Assembly: GCF_900100655.1 (NCBI RefSeq)
Contig: NZ_FNCE01000003.1
Span: 83,501 to 147,500 of the forward strand
Origin: Limimonas halophila
GTDB lineage: Bacteria; Pseudomonadota; Alphaproteobacteria; Kiloniellales; Rhodovibrionaceae
Length of the DNA stretch: 64,000 nucleotides
Direction: 5' to 3'
Position 1 is the stretch's first letter, and each line of letters begins with the position of its first letter. The position numbers and the translations under genes are program-made. The notes under the pieces are model-generated. The model saw nothing but the letters and a program-made list of their open reading frames with translations. It made no database searches and had not been told where the DNA came from. Positions 8,301 to 16,206 of the stretch are shown here, piece by piece.

Positions 8301-9990
8301 CGCCGACACCGGAACCAGCCAAGCCGCAGGCGAGCAGGACGCGCGGCGCACGGTGCGCGCGGCGGGGCGCCGCCGCCACCGTCAGGCGTGGCGGTCGCCC
8401 CTGCTGTGGCGGATTCTGGCGATCAACGTGCTGGTGCTGCTGATCCCCGTGCTGGGACTGCTGCACCTTCAGCAATACCGGGAAAGCCTGATCGGGGCGG
8501 AACTGTCGGCGCTGCGCACCCAGGCGCGCGCGTTTTCCACCACCCTGGCCAACAGCGCCGCCGTGGTGTCGGCCAGCGGGCAGGAGCGTTTGCTGCCGGA
8601 GGCGACGCGGCACGCCCTGCGCGTGCTGGCGGCGGGGCGCGACATCCGCGCGCGCGTCTTCACCCGCGACGGCCGCATGATGGCGGACAGCTTCGCGCTG
8701 CTGGGCGCGGGCGGGCAGGTGCGCGTGGAACACCTGCCGCCGCCGGATTCCACGACCTTCCTCCCCGCAGCGCTCAGCGACGCCTACCGCTGGGTGCTGC
8801 GCCATGTGCCCGGTGTGGGGGAGTTTCCGCGCTACCGGGAAAACGCCGTCCAGAGCGCCGAGGACTACCGCGCCGTCGAACGTGCCCTGGAGGGCGAGGG
8901 CGCGGGTCGGGTCTACCGCAACGGCGAGGGCGGCCTCGTGCTGACGGTGGCCTCGCCGGTGCAGCGCTACCGCAAGGTGCTGGGCGCGCTGATGATCTCG
9001 CGCAACGGCACGGACATCCAGGCGGCCGTGCGCGACCGGCGCACCGACATCCTGATCGTTTTCGGCATCGCGCTGGGCGTGACGCTGCTGCTGTCGTTCT
9101 ACATGACGCGCGCGATCGCGCGGCCCATGCGCCGGCTGGCGGAGGCCGCGGACGCCGTGCGCCACGCGCGCGGGCGGCAGGCCAACATCCCCGACCTCTC
9201 GCAGCGCGGCGACGAGATCGGCGACCTCTCGGCGGCCCTCAACGAGATGACCGAGGCGCTGTGGGACCGCCTGGACGCCATCGAGCGCTTCGCCGCCGAC
9301 GTGGCGCACGAGATCAAGAACCCCCTGACCTCGCTGCGCAGCGCGGTGGAGACGGTCTCGCGCGTGGACGATCCCGAGCAGCAGAAGAAGCTCATGGGCA
9401 TCATCCTGGAGGACGTCCAGCGCCTGGATCACCTGATCAGCGAGATCTCCGACGCCTCGCGCCTGGATGCCGAGCTGTCGCGCGCGGAAACCGCGCCCGT
9501 GGAGCTGGCGCGGCTGTTGGAGGCGCTTGTGGAGGTGCAGCGCGCCGGCGCCGAGGAAACTGGCCCGGCGTTCGAACTGCACCTGCCGCACGGGGCGGAC
9601 GGCGAGCGCGACGCACTCATCGTGCCGGGCCTGGAGGCGCGGGTGGCCCAGGTCTTCCGCAACCTGATCGCAAACGCCGCGACCTTCTGCCCACCCAACG
9701 GCACGATCGCCGTCACCGCCCGCCGTGTGGACGGCTGGGTGGAGGTCACGGTGGACGACGAGGGCCCCGGCGTGCCCGAGGCCAAGCTTCAGGCCATCTT
9801 CGAGCGCTTCTACACCGACCGCCCGACGGCCGAAAAAGCGGGCACCCACTCCGGTCTGGGGCTCGCCATCTGCAAGCAGATCGTCGACGCCCATCGCGGC
9901 ACGATCACCGCCGAAAACCGCCGCGACGCCGACGGCACGATCACCGGCGCACGCTTCACCGTCCGCCTCCCCGCCCAAGACCAAAGATGA
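8293..9990 (+). CDS. chvG: ChvG-type sensor histidine kinase
   Basis: This 565-residue inner-membrane kinase has a first membrane segment at about 38-58, a periplasmic sensor region to about 250, and a second segment at about 253-273 leading into HAMP ([14 protein letters not shown]). The HisKA domain has H339 in [10 protein letters not shown]. The ATPase domain has an N-box (NLIANAATF), G1 (DEGPGVPEA) and G2 ([11 protein letters not shown]). It phosphorylates ChvI. In many alphaproteobacteria chvG is followed closely by hprK; here 454 bp of palindromes and an antitoxin remnant separate them. Plus-strand transcription may still continue into the fusion gene. Confidence 0.9.
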   Translation: MPDADTGTSQAAGEQDARRTVRAAGRRRHRQAWRSPLLWRILAINVLVLLIPVLGLLHLQQYRESLIGAELSALRTQARAFSTTLANSAAVVSASGQERLLPEATRHALRVLAAGRDIRARVFTRDGRMMADSFALLGAGGQVRVEHLPPPDSTTFLPAALSDAYRWVLRHVPGVGEFPRYRENAVQSAEDYRAVERALEGEGAGRVYRNGEGGLVLTVASPVQRYRKVLGALMISRNGTDIQAAVRDRRTDILIVFGIALGVTLLLSFYMTRAIARPMRRLAEAADAVRHARGRQANIPDLSQRGDEIGDLSAALNEMTEALWDRLDAIERFAADVAHEIKNPLTSLRSAVETVSRVDDPEQQKKLMGIILEDVQRLDHLISEISDASRLDAELSRAETAPVELARLLEALVEVQRAGAEETGPAFELHLPHGADGERDALIVPGLEARVAQVFRNLIANAATFCPPNGTIAVTARRVDGWVEVTVDDEGPGVPEAKLQAIFERFYTDRPTAEKAGTHSGLGLAICKQIVDAHRGTITAENRRDADGTITGARFTVRLPAQDQR

Positions 9991-10147
9991 TCTTTGGGAG
10001 CATCTGTCATTCGATACCAGCGTGGCATCGAGATGAATGGGTCTCTCATGACCGAACGAAAGGTTGTTTGATCCCATCCGTCTCTCGACACCGGTGTGCC
10101 GTGGCGGATGGACCGGGCACGCACGACCAAATATGATTTGTGGAAAC

Positions 10148-10179
10148 GGGCGGTTTGCTGCGTGGCAGCGAAACCGCCC
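10148..10179. repeat. long imperfect hairpin downstream of chvG
   Basis: Arms GGGCGGTTT-GCTGC and GCAGC-G-AAACCGCCC pair over 14 bp with one bulged base and a GTG loop. No T-run follows, so it is more like a dispersed palindrome than a classical terminator. The rest of 9991-10234 shows no gene. Confidence 0.55.
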
Positions 10180-10234
10180 TACAGTGCTACGTTACCCTTC
10201 TCGGAGAAAATGATGTCTCCCTGCGGTTGTGTAG

Positions 10235-10288
10235 GGCGGATTGGCCGTAGGCCCGCCTGCGGCGTCGCCGCGCAAGCGGCAATCCGCC
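10235..10288. repeat. REP-like palindrome
   Basis: The arms GGCGGATT (10235-10242) and AATCCGCC (10281-10288) match those at 4493-4523 and 27075-27105. The loop is longer here and contains a second inverted pair. The right edge is where the antitoxin-like remnant begins. Confidence 0.65.
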
Positions 10289-10433
10289 GATCGAACGGCG
10301 TGGGCAGCTGCGGTTCGAAGAGAAGACGCCCAACGAGGCCACGCGCCAAGCCATCGAAGAGGCGCGCGCACGCACCGATCTTACGCGCCACGCCAGCGCT
10401 GCGGCGCTGTTGAGCGGGGAGGATAACGCGTAA
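10289..10433 (+). pseudogene. remnant of a RelB/DinJ-like antitoxin C-terminus
   Basis: The frame ending at the TAA at 10431-10433 encodes LRFEEKTPNEATRQAIEEAR, then a short tail closing in ALLSGEDNA. The PF/RFE..TPNEATRQAI pattern is the C-terminal signature of RelB/DinJ-type antitoxins. There is no ATG or GTG start in frame: going upstream the frame enters the REP-like palindrome and meets TAG at 10248. No toxin gene is adjacent. I read it as a 5'-truncated antitoxin gene left after repeat insertion or deletion. The family assignment rests on about 40 residues. Confidence 0.5.
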
Positions 10434-10444
10434 GTTCGGCTGCC

Positions 10445-11803
10445 ATGACCCACCGCATCCACGCCACCTGTGTCGCGCTCGACGGGCGGGGTGTGGTGCT
10501 GCGCGGGCCGTCGGGCGCGGGCAAGTCGGCGCTGGCGCTGCGGCTGATCGCGGAAGCCGGCGCCGCCCTGGTGGCGGACGACCAGACCGAGCTGACCGCC
10601 CACGGCGGCGAGGCGGTCGCGACGGCCCCGGCCGGCCTGCCCGCAGCGATCGAGGGGCGCGGGGCCGGGCTGCTCGCCGCGCCGCGCATCGAGCGCGCGC
10701 CCGTGGCGCTGGTGGTCGACCTCGTGCCCGGCACCACCGTCCGCCTGCCCGATCCGGCCGAGGTCACGCTCGACGGCATCACCGTCCCGCGCGCCGAGCT
10801 GGACGCGGGCGACCCGGCGGCCGTCGCGAAAGTGTTGCTTGCGGTGCGCGGGGGCTGCGGCGCAGGCTCGCGCCCCACACCGCAGGATCGTACCGCCATG
10901 ACCGAGGCGCCGCCACCCGCCGACCCCGCCGCCGCGCGCCGCGTCGTGCTCGTCACGGGCATGTCGGGGGCCGGCCGCTCCACCTTCCTGCGCGCGCTGG
11001 AGGACGTGGGCTACGAGGTCGTGGACAACCTGCCTTTGCACCTGCTGGACGCCGTGGTGCGCGAGGACGGCCGTGACACCCCCGTCGCCATCGGCATCGA
11101 CATCCGCTCGCGCAGCTTCGCCGTCGAGCCCTTCCTGGACGCGCTGGACGCGCTGCGCGCCGATCCGGCGCTGGCGGTCACGCTGGCCTTTCTGGACTGC
11201 GAAAACGCCGTGCTCCAGCGCCGCTACACGGAAACGCGCCGCCGCCACCCGCTGGCGCGCGAGCGCCCCGTGCGCGACGGCATCGCCGCCGAGCGGCGCC
11301 TGGTCGAGCCGCTGCGCACGCGCGCGGACATGGCGATCGACACCTCCACGCTCGATCCCAAGGACCTGCGGCATCTGGCCGCCGCGCAGCTCGGCCTGGA
11401 CCGCCAGGCGGGCATGGCGATCTTCGTCACCTCCTTCGCCTTCCGCGAAGGCGTGCCGCGCGAGGCCGATCTGGTCTTCGACGTGCGCTTTCTGCGCAAC
11501 CCGCACAGCGATCCCGAGCTGCGCCCGCTGACGGGCCTGGACCCGGCCGTGGGCGAGCACGTGTGCCAGGACCCGGACTACCCCGCGCTGCGCGCCGGGC
11601 TGGCGGCCATGCTGCGCCGCCTGGTCCCGCGCTACGAGCGCGAGGGCAAGAGCTACCTCACGATCGCCGTCGGCTGCACGGGCGGGCGCCACCGCTCCGT
11701 CGCCGTGGCCGAGGACTTGGCCGCCATCCTGCGCGGCCTGGGCCGCGAGCCGGTGCTCAGCCACCGCGACCTGGGCGACAGCGCGGGCGGAGCGCCGGCA
11801 TAA
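10445..11803 (+). CDS. HPr kinase/phosphorylase-RapZ fusion protein
   Basis: One frame of 452 residues joins two proteins that are normally separate. Residues 1-140 are a short, alphaproteobacterial-type HprK catalytic domain with a P-loop at 21-28 (GPSGAGKS); it phosphorylates HPr on serine. After a linker (about 140-160), residues 163-452 are RapZ, with a second P-loop-like motif at 172-179 (GMSGAGRS) and the C-terminal CTGGRHRSV. RapZ is an RNA-binding RNase adaptor or signalling protein. No stop separates the parts. An in-frame ATG at 10898 (residue 152), about 11 bases after GCAGGA, could give free RapZ. No HPr or EIIA gene follows. Confidence 0.85.
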   Translation: MTHRIHATCVALDGRGVVLRGPSGAGKSALALRLIAEAGAALVADDQTELTAHGGEAVATAPAGLPAAIEGRGAGLLAAPRIERAPVALVVDLVPGTTVRLPDPAEVTLDGITVPRAELDAGDPAAVAKVLLAVRGGCGAGSRPTPQDRTAMTEAPPPADPAAARRVVLVTGMSGAGRSTFLRALEDVGYEVVDNLPLHLLDAVVREDGRDTPVAIGIDIRSRSFAVEPFLDALDALRADPALAVTLAFLDCENAVLQRRYTETRRRHPLARERPVRDGIAAERRLVEPLRTRADMAIDTSTLDPKDLRHLAAAQLGLDRQAGMAIFVTSFAFREGVPREADLVFDVRFLRNPHSDPELRPLTGLDPAVGEHVCQDPDYPALRAGLAAMLRRLVPRYEREGKSYLTIAVGCTGGRHRSVAVAEDLAAILRGLGREPVLSHRDLGDSAGGAPA

Positions 11804-11819
11804 GCGGTCGCCGGCGCTC
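11790..11819. terminator. hairpin between convergent genes
   Basis: Arms GAGCGCCGGC and GCCGGCGCTC pair perfectly over 10 bp with a 10-base loop, and the loop contains the stop codon of the hprK-rapZ frame. There is no T-run, so termination is only suggested by its position between convergent genes. Confidence 0.4.
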
Positions 11820-11827
11820 GCGACGGG

Positions 11828-13324
11828 TCAGCGGCAGGTCACCATCTCGTAGTCCAGCTTGCCCATCGGTTCCGCTTCGATCACCGGGATGTCATCGAGC
11901 AGCTTGGTGCGGGCCTCGATGCTGCCCAGCAGGTCGCGGCCGAGGTCCAGCGCGGCGGCCGCACGCGTGTGGCTGTAGTCGGTGAGCACCTGCCGCGCCA
12001 GCTTGCTCTTTTCGTTCTCCAGCAGCGTGCGCGCGGTTTCCTCCACCTCGTCCGTTTCCGCCAGCCGCGCGTCCTCGAAGGCCGTCAGGGCCTCGGTGAC
12101 CTCCGGCAGGTATGTGTCCGCGTTGGTGCAGGTGAAGTACATCAGCCGCTTGAACACGCGCCCGGCGAACTCGGTGCCCTCCTGACGTGCGGCTTCCTCG
12201 GTGACGAAGGTGGAGTCCGAGCCCTTCGTCAGATAGCGGTGCTTGCGGAATTCCGGCGGCACCGAGGTGACGCCGATGCGCCAGGGGATGAAGGGTGCTG
12301 TCACCGAGCCGGTGGGCGCGACCCACAGCGTGCGCAAGGCGTCGTGGTCCACGTCCCCGCTGAGCCGCGCCGCCTGTCCGTAGCCGTTGGTGTCCTTCGA
12401 CATGGCCGGGTCGCGGACGACGTTGAGGAACTCACGGAAGGTCATGCCGGGGGCGAGGTCGCGCAGCTTGCCCTCGATCTCCTCCACCGTCGGCCGGCGC
12501 ATGGGCGCGTCCTGGGCGCCGTAGACCTCGTGGACGTTGAAAGTGTCCGTGCCCTCGGGGTCGTACCAGCCCTGCTCCTCGGCGAAGGAAATCAGGTTGT
12601 CGGATGCCAGGACGTCCTCGGACTCCTCGAAATTCTTGGGGATTTCGCCGATGTAGCCGGGGTAGGACATGCGCACTTCGTCCGGGCCCAGGCGCTTGGC
12701 GACCCACAGCCCCTGGCTGCCGGCGAAGTTGATGAAGACCCAGCCTTCCCTGTGGTCGGCGAAGAGGTGGGAGTTGCCGCCGTAGGTCGAGTAGCCGTGC
12801 TTGTCGATCAGCTCGCCCGTGATCTCCACGGCCTCGCGCGCGCTTTCGGCGCGCTGCATGACGATGCGGGCGAGGTCGCTGTACTGCGGCCCGGTCTGCG
12901 GCGCTTCCGTCATCTCGATCAGCTCGCTGCGCGAGGGCGACCAGATGTCGCGCGCGGCCACACCCTTTTCGTTCAGGCCGCCGTTGGTGAGCGGCGGCGG
13001 GAAGCCTTCCCAGTTCGTGTAGGTCATCGAGATGTAGGCGTAGGTTTCCGGCACCTGCGGGATCTCGGTGAGCTTGCCCGGCTTGTCGGTGCCGCCGTAC
13101 ATGCTGGCGTCCTCGGTGACGCCGACGGTGATCGTGGCGTCCTCGGGATGCGTCTGGTGCGGCACGATGCGCAGGTAGTGGCTGGAAACCTCGTCGCCCG
13201 TGCCGCCGATGTAGACCTCGCCGTCGGCGGTCAGGTTGCGGCCGACGTAGAGGCCGTAGCTCGCCTCGACGGCGGGGGCGGCCAGCAGCGCGGCGGCTGC
13301 CAGCGGGAAGGCAATGCGGCGCAT
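11828..13324 (-). CDS. exported C69-family-like dipeptidase with N-terminal Ser in place of Cys
   Basis: This 498-residue protein starts with a signal peptide (MRRIAFPLAAAALLAAPAVE, Ala-X-Ala-type end) and continues as an Ntn-hydrolase of the C69/U34 dipeptidase type (SYGLYVGRNLTADG, GLNEKGVAARD, YSTYGGNSHLFAD). Family members expose an N-terminal Cys after processing and use it as nucleophile to cut dipeptides. Here the aligned position after the AxEA cleavage site is Ser (about residue 23). The ATG at 13324 is chosen because GGAG lies 7 bases upstream. A periplasmic location is inferred. It is convergent with hprK-rapZ and divergent from nadA. Confidence 0.75.
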   Translation of the reverse strand: MRRIAFPLAAAALLAAPAVEASYGLYVGRNLTADGEVYIGGTGDEVSSHYLRIVPHQTHPEDATITVGVTEDASMYGGTDKPGKLTEIPQVPETYAYISMTYTNWEGFPPPLTNGGLNEKGVAARDIWSPSRSELIEMTEAPQTGPQYSDLARIVMQRAESAREAVEITGELIDKHGYSTYGGNSHLFADHREGWVFINFAGSQGLWVAKRLGPDEVRMSYPGYIGEIPKNFEESEDVLASDNLISFAEEQGWYDPEGTDTFNVHEVYGAQDAPMRRPTVEEIEGKLRDLAPGMTFREFLNVVRDPAMSKDTNGYGQAARLSGDVDHDALRTLWVAPTGSVTAPFIPWRIGVTSVPPEFRKHRYLTKGSDSTFVTEEAARQEGTEFAGRVFKRLMYFTCTNADTYLPEVTEALTAFEDARLAETDEVEETARTLLENEKSKLARQVLTDYSHTRAAAALDLGRDLLGSIEARTKLLDDIPVIEAEPMGKLDYEMVTCR

Positions 13325-13453
13325 GTCGTTTCTCCGTGCGGTGTCGATCGCGCGGGCCCATGGACCCGACGTTGGCGAGGCTACGCCGGGCGGACGACGG
13401 CGGGACACGCTGCATCGGGAGGAGCGGGGTCGCCCTTGGGGATTGACACCCTT

Positions 13454-13470
13454 ATGCTCAAACCTAGCAT
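13454..13470. promoter_or_regulatory. upstream operator-like site of nadA (site 1)
   Basis: The sequence ATGCTCA-AAC-CTAGCAT shares its left half-site and 17-bp length with the perfect palindrome next to nadA. The wider TTATGCT...AGCATAA arms (13452-13472) are also symmetric. It lies about 184 bp from site 2, centre to centre. It is a candidate binding site for the NadQ-like regulator; the binding is inferred. Confidence 0.55.
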
Positions 13471-13477
13471 AAGGACA

Positions 13478-13532
13478 GGGTCAATTCGGTCGAGGCGGCA
13501 CGCCTCGGGCGAAAAATTGACCCGTGAAAAAA
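13478..13532 (+). repeat. 55-bp hairpin element, copy 1, in the nadA leader
   Basis: The unit begins GGGTCAATT and contains its complement AATTGACCC. Inside, CGAGGCG-GCA-CGCCTCG forms a second stem, so the whole unit can fold as a two-level hairpin. It ends GTGAAAAAA. An identical copy starts 63 bp later. Confidence 0.8.
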
Positions 13533-13540
13533 ACCCGAAA

Positions 13541-13595
13541 GGGTCAATTCGGTCGAGGCGGCACGCCTCGGGCGAAAAATTGACCCGTGAAAAAA
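13541..13595 (+). repeat. 55-bp hairpin element, copy 2, in the nadA leader
   Basis: This copy is identical over 55 bases to the one at 13478-13532, in direct orientation with a 63-bp period. The bases around the pair differ, so the duplication is local. Both copies lie between the two operator-like palindromes. Confidence 0.8.
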
Positions 13596-13637
13596 CAGGG
13601 TGGCCGGACAATCGGCCACATCTTTTTGGCCGGTAAA

Positions 13638-13654
13638 ATGCTCATACTGAGCAT
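13638..13654. promoter_or_regulatory. promoter-proximal operator-like palindrome of nadA (site 2)
   Basis: ATGCTCA-TAC-TGAGCAT is a perfect inverted repeat ending 12 bases before the nadA start codon and just before its ribosome binding site AAGGAG. A repressor bound here would block transcription or initiation. With a NadQ-like gene 10 kb away in the window, it is the best candidate target. Regulation is inferred. Confidence 0.65.
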
Positions 13655-13666
13655 AAGGAGACTCGC

Positions 13667-14701
13667 ATGGCCCTCGAGGTCCAGCCGGGCGACAGCGCCC
13701 CCGCCGACACGGCCCCCACCTACACAGCCGAGGTGGCCGAGCGCGTTGACCACCTATACGACCGAATGAAGAGCGTCATTCCGCCCTTCGAGTGGCCCGC
13801 CTACGCGCCGGAGATCGACGCCATCCTGCGGCTCAAGCGGGAGCGCAACGCCGTCGTCCTGGCGCACAACTACCAGACGCCGGAGATCTTCTACGGCGTC
13901 GCCGACATCGTGGGCGATTCCCTGGCGCTCGCCCGCAAGGCCGCGGAGACCGAGGCGGACGTGATCGTCCAGGCGGGTGTGCACTTCATGGCGGAGACGG
14001 CGAAGCTGCTGTCCCCGGACAAGACGGTGCTGATCCCGGACGTGCGCGCCGGCTGCTCGCTGGCGGAGTCCATCACGCCCGAGGACATCGCGCTGCTGCG
14101 CCAGCGCTACCCCGACGCGCCCGTGGTGACCTACGTGAACACCTCGGCGGCCGTGAAGGCGGCCTCGGACATCTGCTGCACCTCCTCCAACGCCGTGACA
14201 ATCGTGGAATCCCTGGGCGCGGAGCGGGTGATCTTCCTGCCCGACGAGTACCTGGGCAAGCACGTCGCCCGCCAGACGGACGTGGAGATCATCACCTGGA
14301 AGGGCCACTGCGAGGTGCACGAGCGCTTCACCGGGCAGGAGATCGCCAACTACCGCGAGAACCACGCTGGCCTTCAGGTCATCGCCCATCCCGAGTGCCC
14401 GCCGGACGTGCTGGACGCGGCGGACTTCGTGGGCTCGACCTCGCAGATGATCGGCTACGTACGCGACCGGCGGCCGGATCGCGTGCTCATGGTCACGGAA
14501 TGCTCCATGAGCGACAACGTCGCCGCCGAGGTCAGCGACGTCGAGTTCGTGCGCCCCTGCAACCTCTGCCCGCACATGAAGCGGATCACGCTGCCCAAGA
14601 TCCGGCAATCGCTCGAAACCCTGAGCCCCGAGGTGACGGTCGATCCGGGCGTGGCGGCCGACGCGCGCCGCGCCGTCGACCGCATGCTGGCGGCGAGCTG
14701 A
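13667..14701 (+). CDS. nadA: quinolinate synthase NadA
   Basis: This 344-residue enzyme condenses iminoaspartate with dihydroxyacetone phosphate to quinolinate in NAD synthesis. The family signatures AHNYQTPEI and [13 protein letters not shown] are present. Three cysteines suited to the 4Fe-4S cluster are visible ([15 protein letters not shown] and NLCPHMK, with others nearby). The ATG at 13667 follows AAGGAGACTCGC. It is the first gene of nadA-nadB-nadC, five bases before nadB. Its leader holds two palindromes and a duplicated hairpin, which point to repression by a NAD-sensing regulator. Confidence 0.95.
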   Translation: MALEVQPGDSAPADTAPTYTAEVAERVDHLYDRMKSVIPPFEWPAYAPEIDAILRLKRERNAVVLAHNYQTPEIFYGVADIVGDSLALARKAAETEADVIVQAGVHFMAETAKLLSPDKTVLIPDVRAGCSLAESITPEDIALLRQRYPDAPVVTYVNTSAAVKAASDICCTSSNAVTIVESLGAERVIFLPDEYLGKHVARQTDVEIITWKGHCEVHERFTGQEIANYRENHAGLQVIAHPECPPDVLDAADFVGSTSQMIGYVRDRRPDRVLMVTECSMSDNVAAEVSDVEFVRPCNLCPHMKRITLPKIRQSLETLSPEVTVDPGVAADARRAVDRMLAAS

Positions 14702-14706
14702 GGGTC

Positions 14707-16206
14707 GTGGCGGACGCGCCCGTCATCGTGGTCGGCGCCGGGGCGGCGGGCCTCGCGACGGCGCTGCACCTGGCGCCGCTGCCCGTCACCGTGCTGACGC
14801 CCGCATCCCTGGGACGCGAGGCCGCGACCGGCTGGGCGCAGGGCGGTTTGGCCGCAGCCGTCGGGCCGGACGACACCCCCGCGCGCCACGCCGCGGACAC
14901 CGAGGCCGTCGGCGGCGGGCTGGTCGACCCGGCCGTGGCCCGCGCGGTGGCGGACGCCGCGCCGGAGCGCATCGCGTGGCTGGACCGGCTGGGAACGGTG
15001 TTCGACCGGGACGACGGCGGCGCGCTGGCGCTCGGCCTGGAAGCCGGACACAGCCGCCGGCGCATCGTGCGCGCGGCGGGCGACGGCTCGGGCAAGGCCG
15101 TGCTGGATGCTCTGATTGCTGCCGTGCGCGCGGAGCCCGCCATCACGGTGCGCGAAGGCGCGTGGGCGGTGCGCGTGCTCACCGGCGAGGCGGGCGTGCA
15201 GGGCGTGGCGCTGGCCGACGGCACGGTGCTGCCGGCGCGCGCGGCGGTGCTGGCCTGCGGCGGCGTCGGCGGGCTGTTCGCGGGCACGACGACCCCGCTG
15301 GGCGCGTGCGGGCAGGGGCTGGCGATGGCGGCGCGGGCGGGCGCGGGCATCCGCAACGCCGAATTCGTGCAGTTCCACCCCACGGCCATGGACCTCGACG
15401 CCGACCCGCTGCCGCTGGCGACGGAGGCGCTGCGCGGGGAGGGCGTGCCGCTGGTCGATGCCACGGGCGCGCGCGTCATGGCCCGGCACCCGGCGGGGGA
15501 GCTGGCGCCGCGCGACGCCGTGGCGCGCACGGTGCACGAATGCCGCGCGGTGGGGCACGCGGTCTATCTGGACACGCCCACCCAGCTCGGTGGGGACATG
15601 CCCGCGCGGTTTCCGCGGGTGACGGCGGCGTGCCGCGCGGCCGGGCTGGACCCGGTGACGCGGGCGATCCCCGTGCGCCCGGCGGCCCACTTCCACATCG
15701 GCGGCGTCGCGGCGGACCTGCACGGGCGCACGGGCGTGGACGGGCTCTACGCCTGCGGCGAGGCCGCGTGCACCGGGCTGCACGGCGCCAACCGGCTGGC
15801 GAGCAACGGCGTCATCGAGGGGCTGGCGACGGCGCCCTGGGTGGCCGAGGCCATTGCCGCGTCGCCGCCCGCCGATGCGAGAGCGCCGCGCGCTCAGGTT
15901 CAGCCGCAGGCCGCCGCCGACCGCGCGCCGCTGGCCCTGCGCCGGCTGATGGAGCGGAACTGCGGTCCCGTGCGCGACGGCGCCGGATTGGCGGCGGCCG
16001 TCGACTGGCTGGCGGACCGCGCGGATCGCGACGACACCGCGCTGGCGGCCCTCGTCATCGCCGAGGCCGCGCGGCGGCGCCCGGAAACGCGCGGCGCGCA
16101 CGCCCGCCGCGACGCGCCCGACGCCGAGGCAATCGCCGGCGACAGCCAGCTGACGCTTGCGGATGTGGTTCCGCGCTCCGTCGGCCTGGAGGGATGCGCC
16201 GCATGA
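14707..16206 (+). CDS. nadB: L-aspartate oxidase NadB
   Basis: This 499-residue FAD enzyme oxidises L-aspartate to iminoaspartate, the substrate of NadA. The N-terminal dinucleotide fold reads VVGAGAAGLATALH (about 8-21). Other family motifs are GWAQGGLAAA, GHSRRRIVRAAGDGSG, FVQFHPTA and GANRLASNG near the flavin. The C-terminal helical domain is complete. The start is the GTG at 14707, five bases after the nadA stop. Its stop overlaps the nadC start (ATGA), showing tight coupling. Length is normal for the family. Confidence 0.93.
   Translation: MADAPVIVVGAGAAGLATALHLAPLPVTVLTPASLGREAATGWAQGGLAAAVGPDDTPARHAADTEAVGGGLVDPAVARAVADAAPERIAWLDRLGTVFDRDDGGALALGLEAGHSRRRIVRAAGDGSGKAVLDALIAAVRAEPAITVREGAWAVRVLTGEAGVQGVALADGTVLPARAAVLACGGVGGLFAGTTTPLGACGQGLAMAARAGAGIRNAEFVQFHPTAMDLDADPLPLATEALRGEGVPLVDATGARVMARHPAGELAPRDAVARTVHECRAVGHAVYLDTPTQLGGDMPARFPRVTAACRAAGLDPVTRAIPVRPAAHFHIGGVAADLHGRTGVDGLYACGEAACTGLHGANRLASNGVIEGLATAPWVAEAIAASPPADARAPRAQVQPQAAADRAPLALRRLMERNCGPVRDGAGLAAAVDWLADRADRDDTALAALVIAEAARRRPETRGAHARRDAPDAEAIAGDSQLTLADVVPRSVGLEGCAA

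Noticed and set aside
10898..11803. Calling rapZ as a separate gene from 10898
   Set aside because: The frame is open from the HprK domain through RapZ; an internal start is possible but not needed to explain the sequence.
13381..13611. 76-codon minus-strand frame across the tandem hairpin units
   Set aside because: It simply translates the two repeats twice; no start signal and no gene-like composition.
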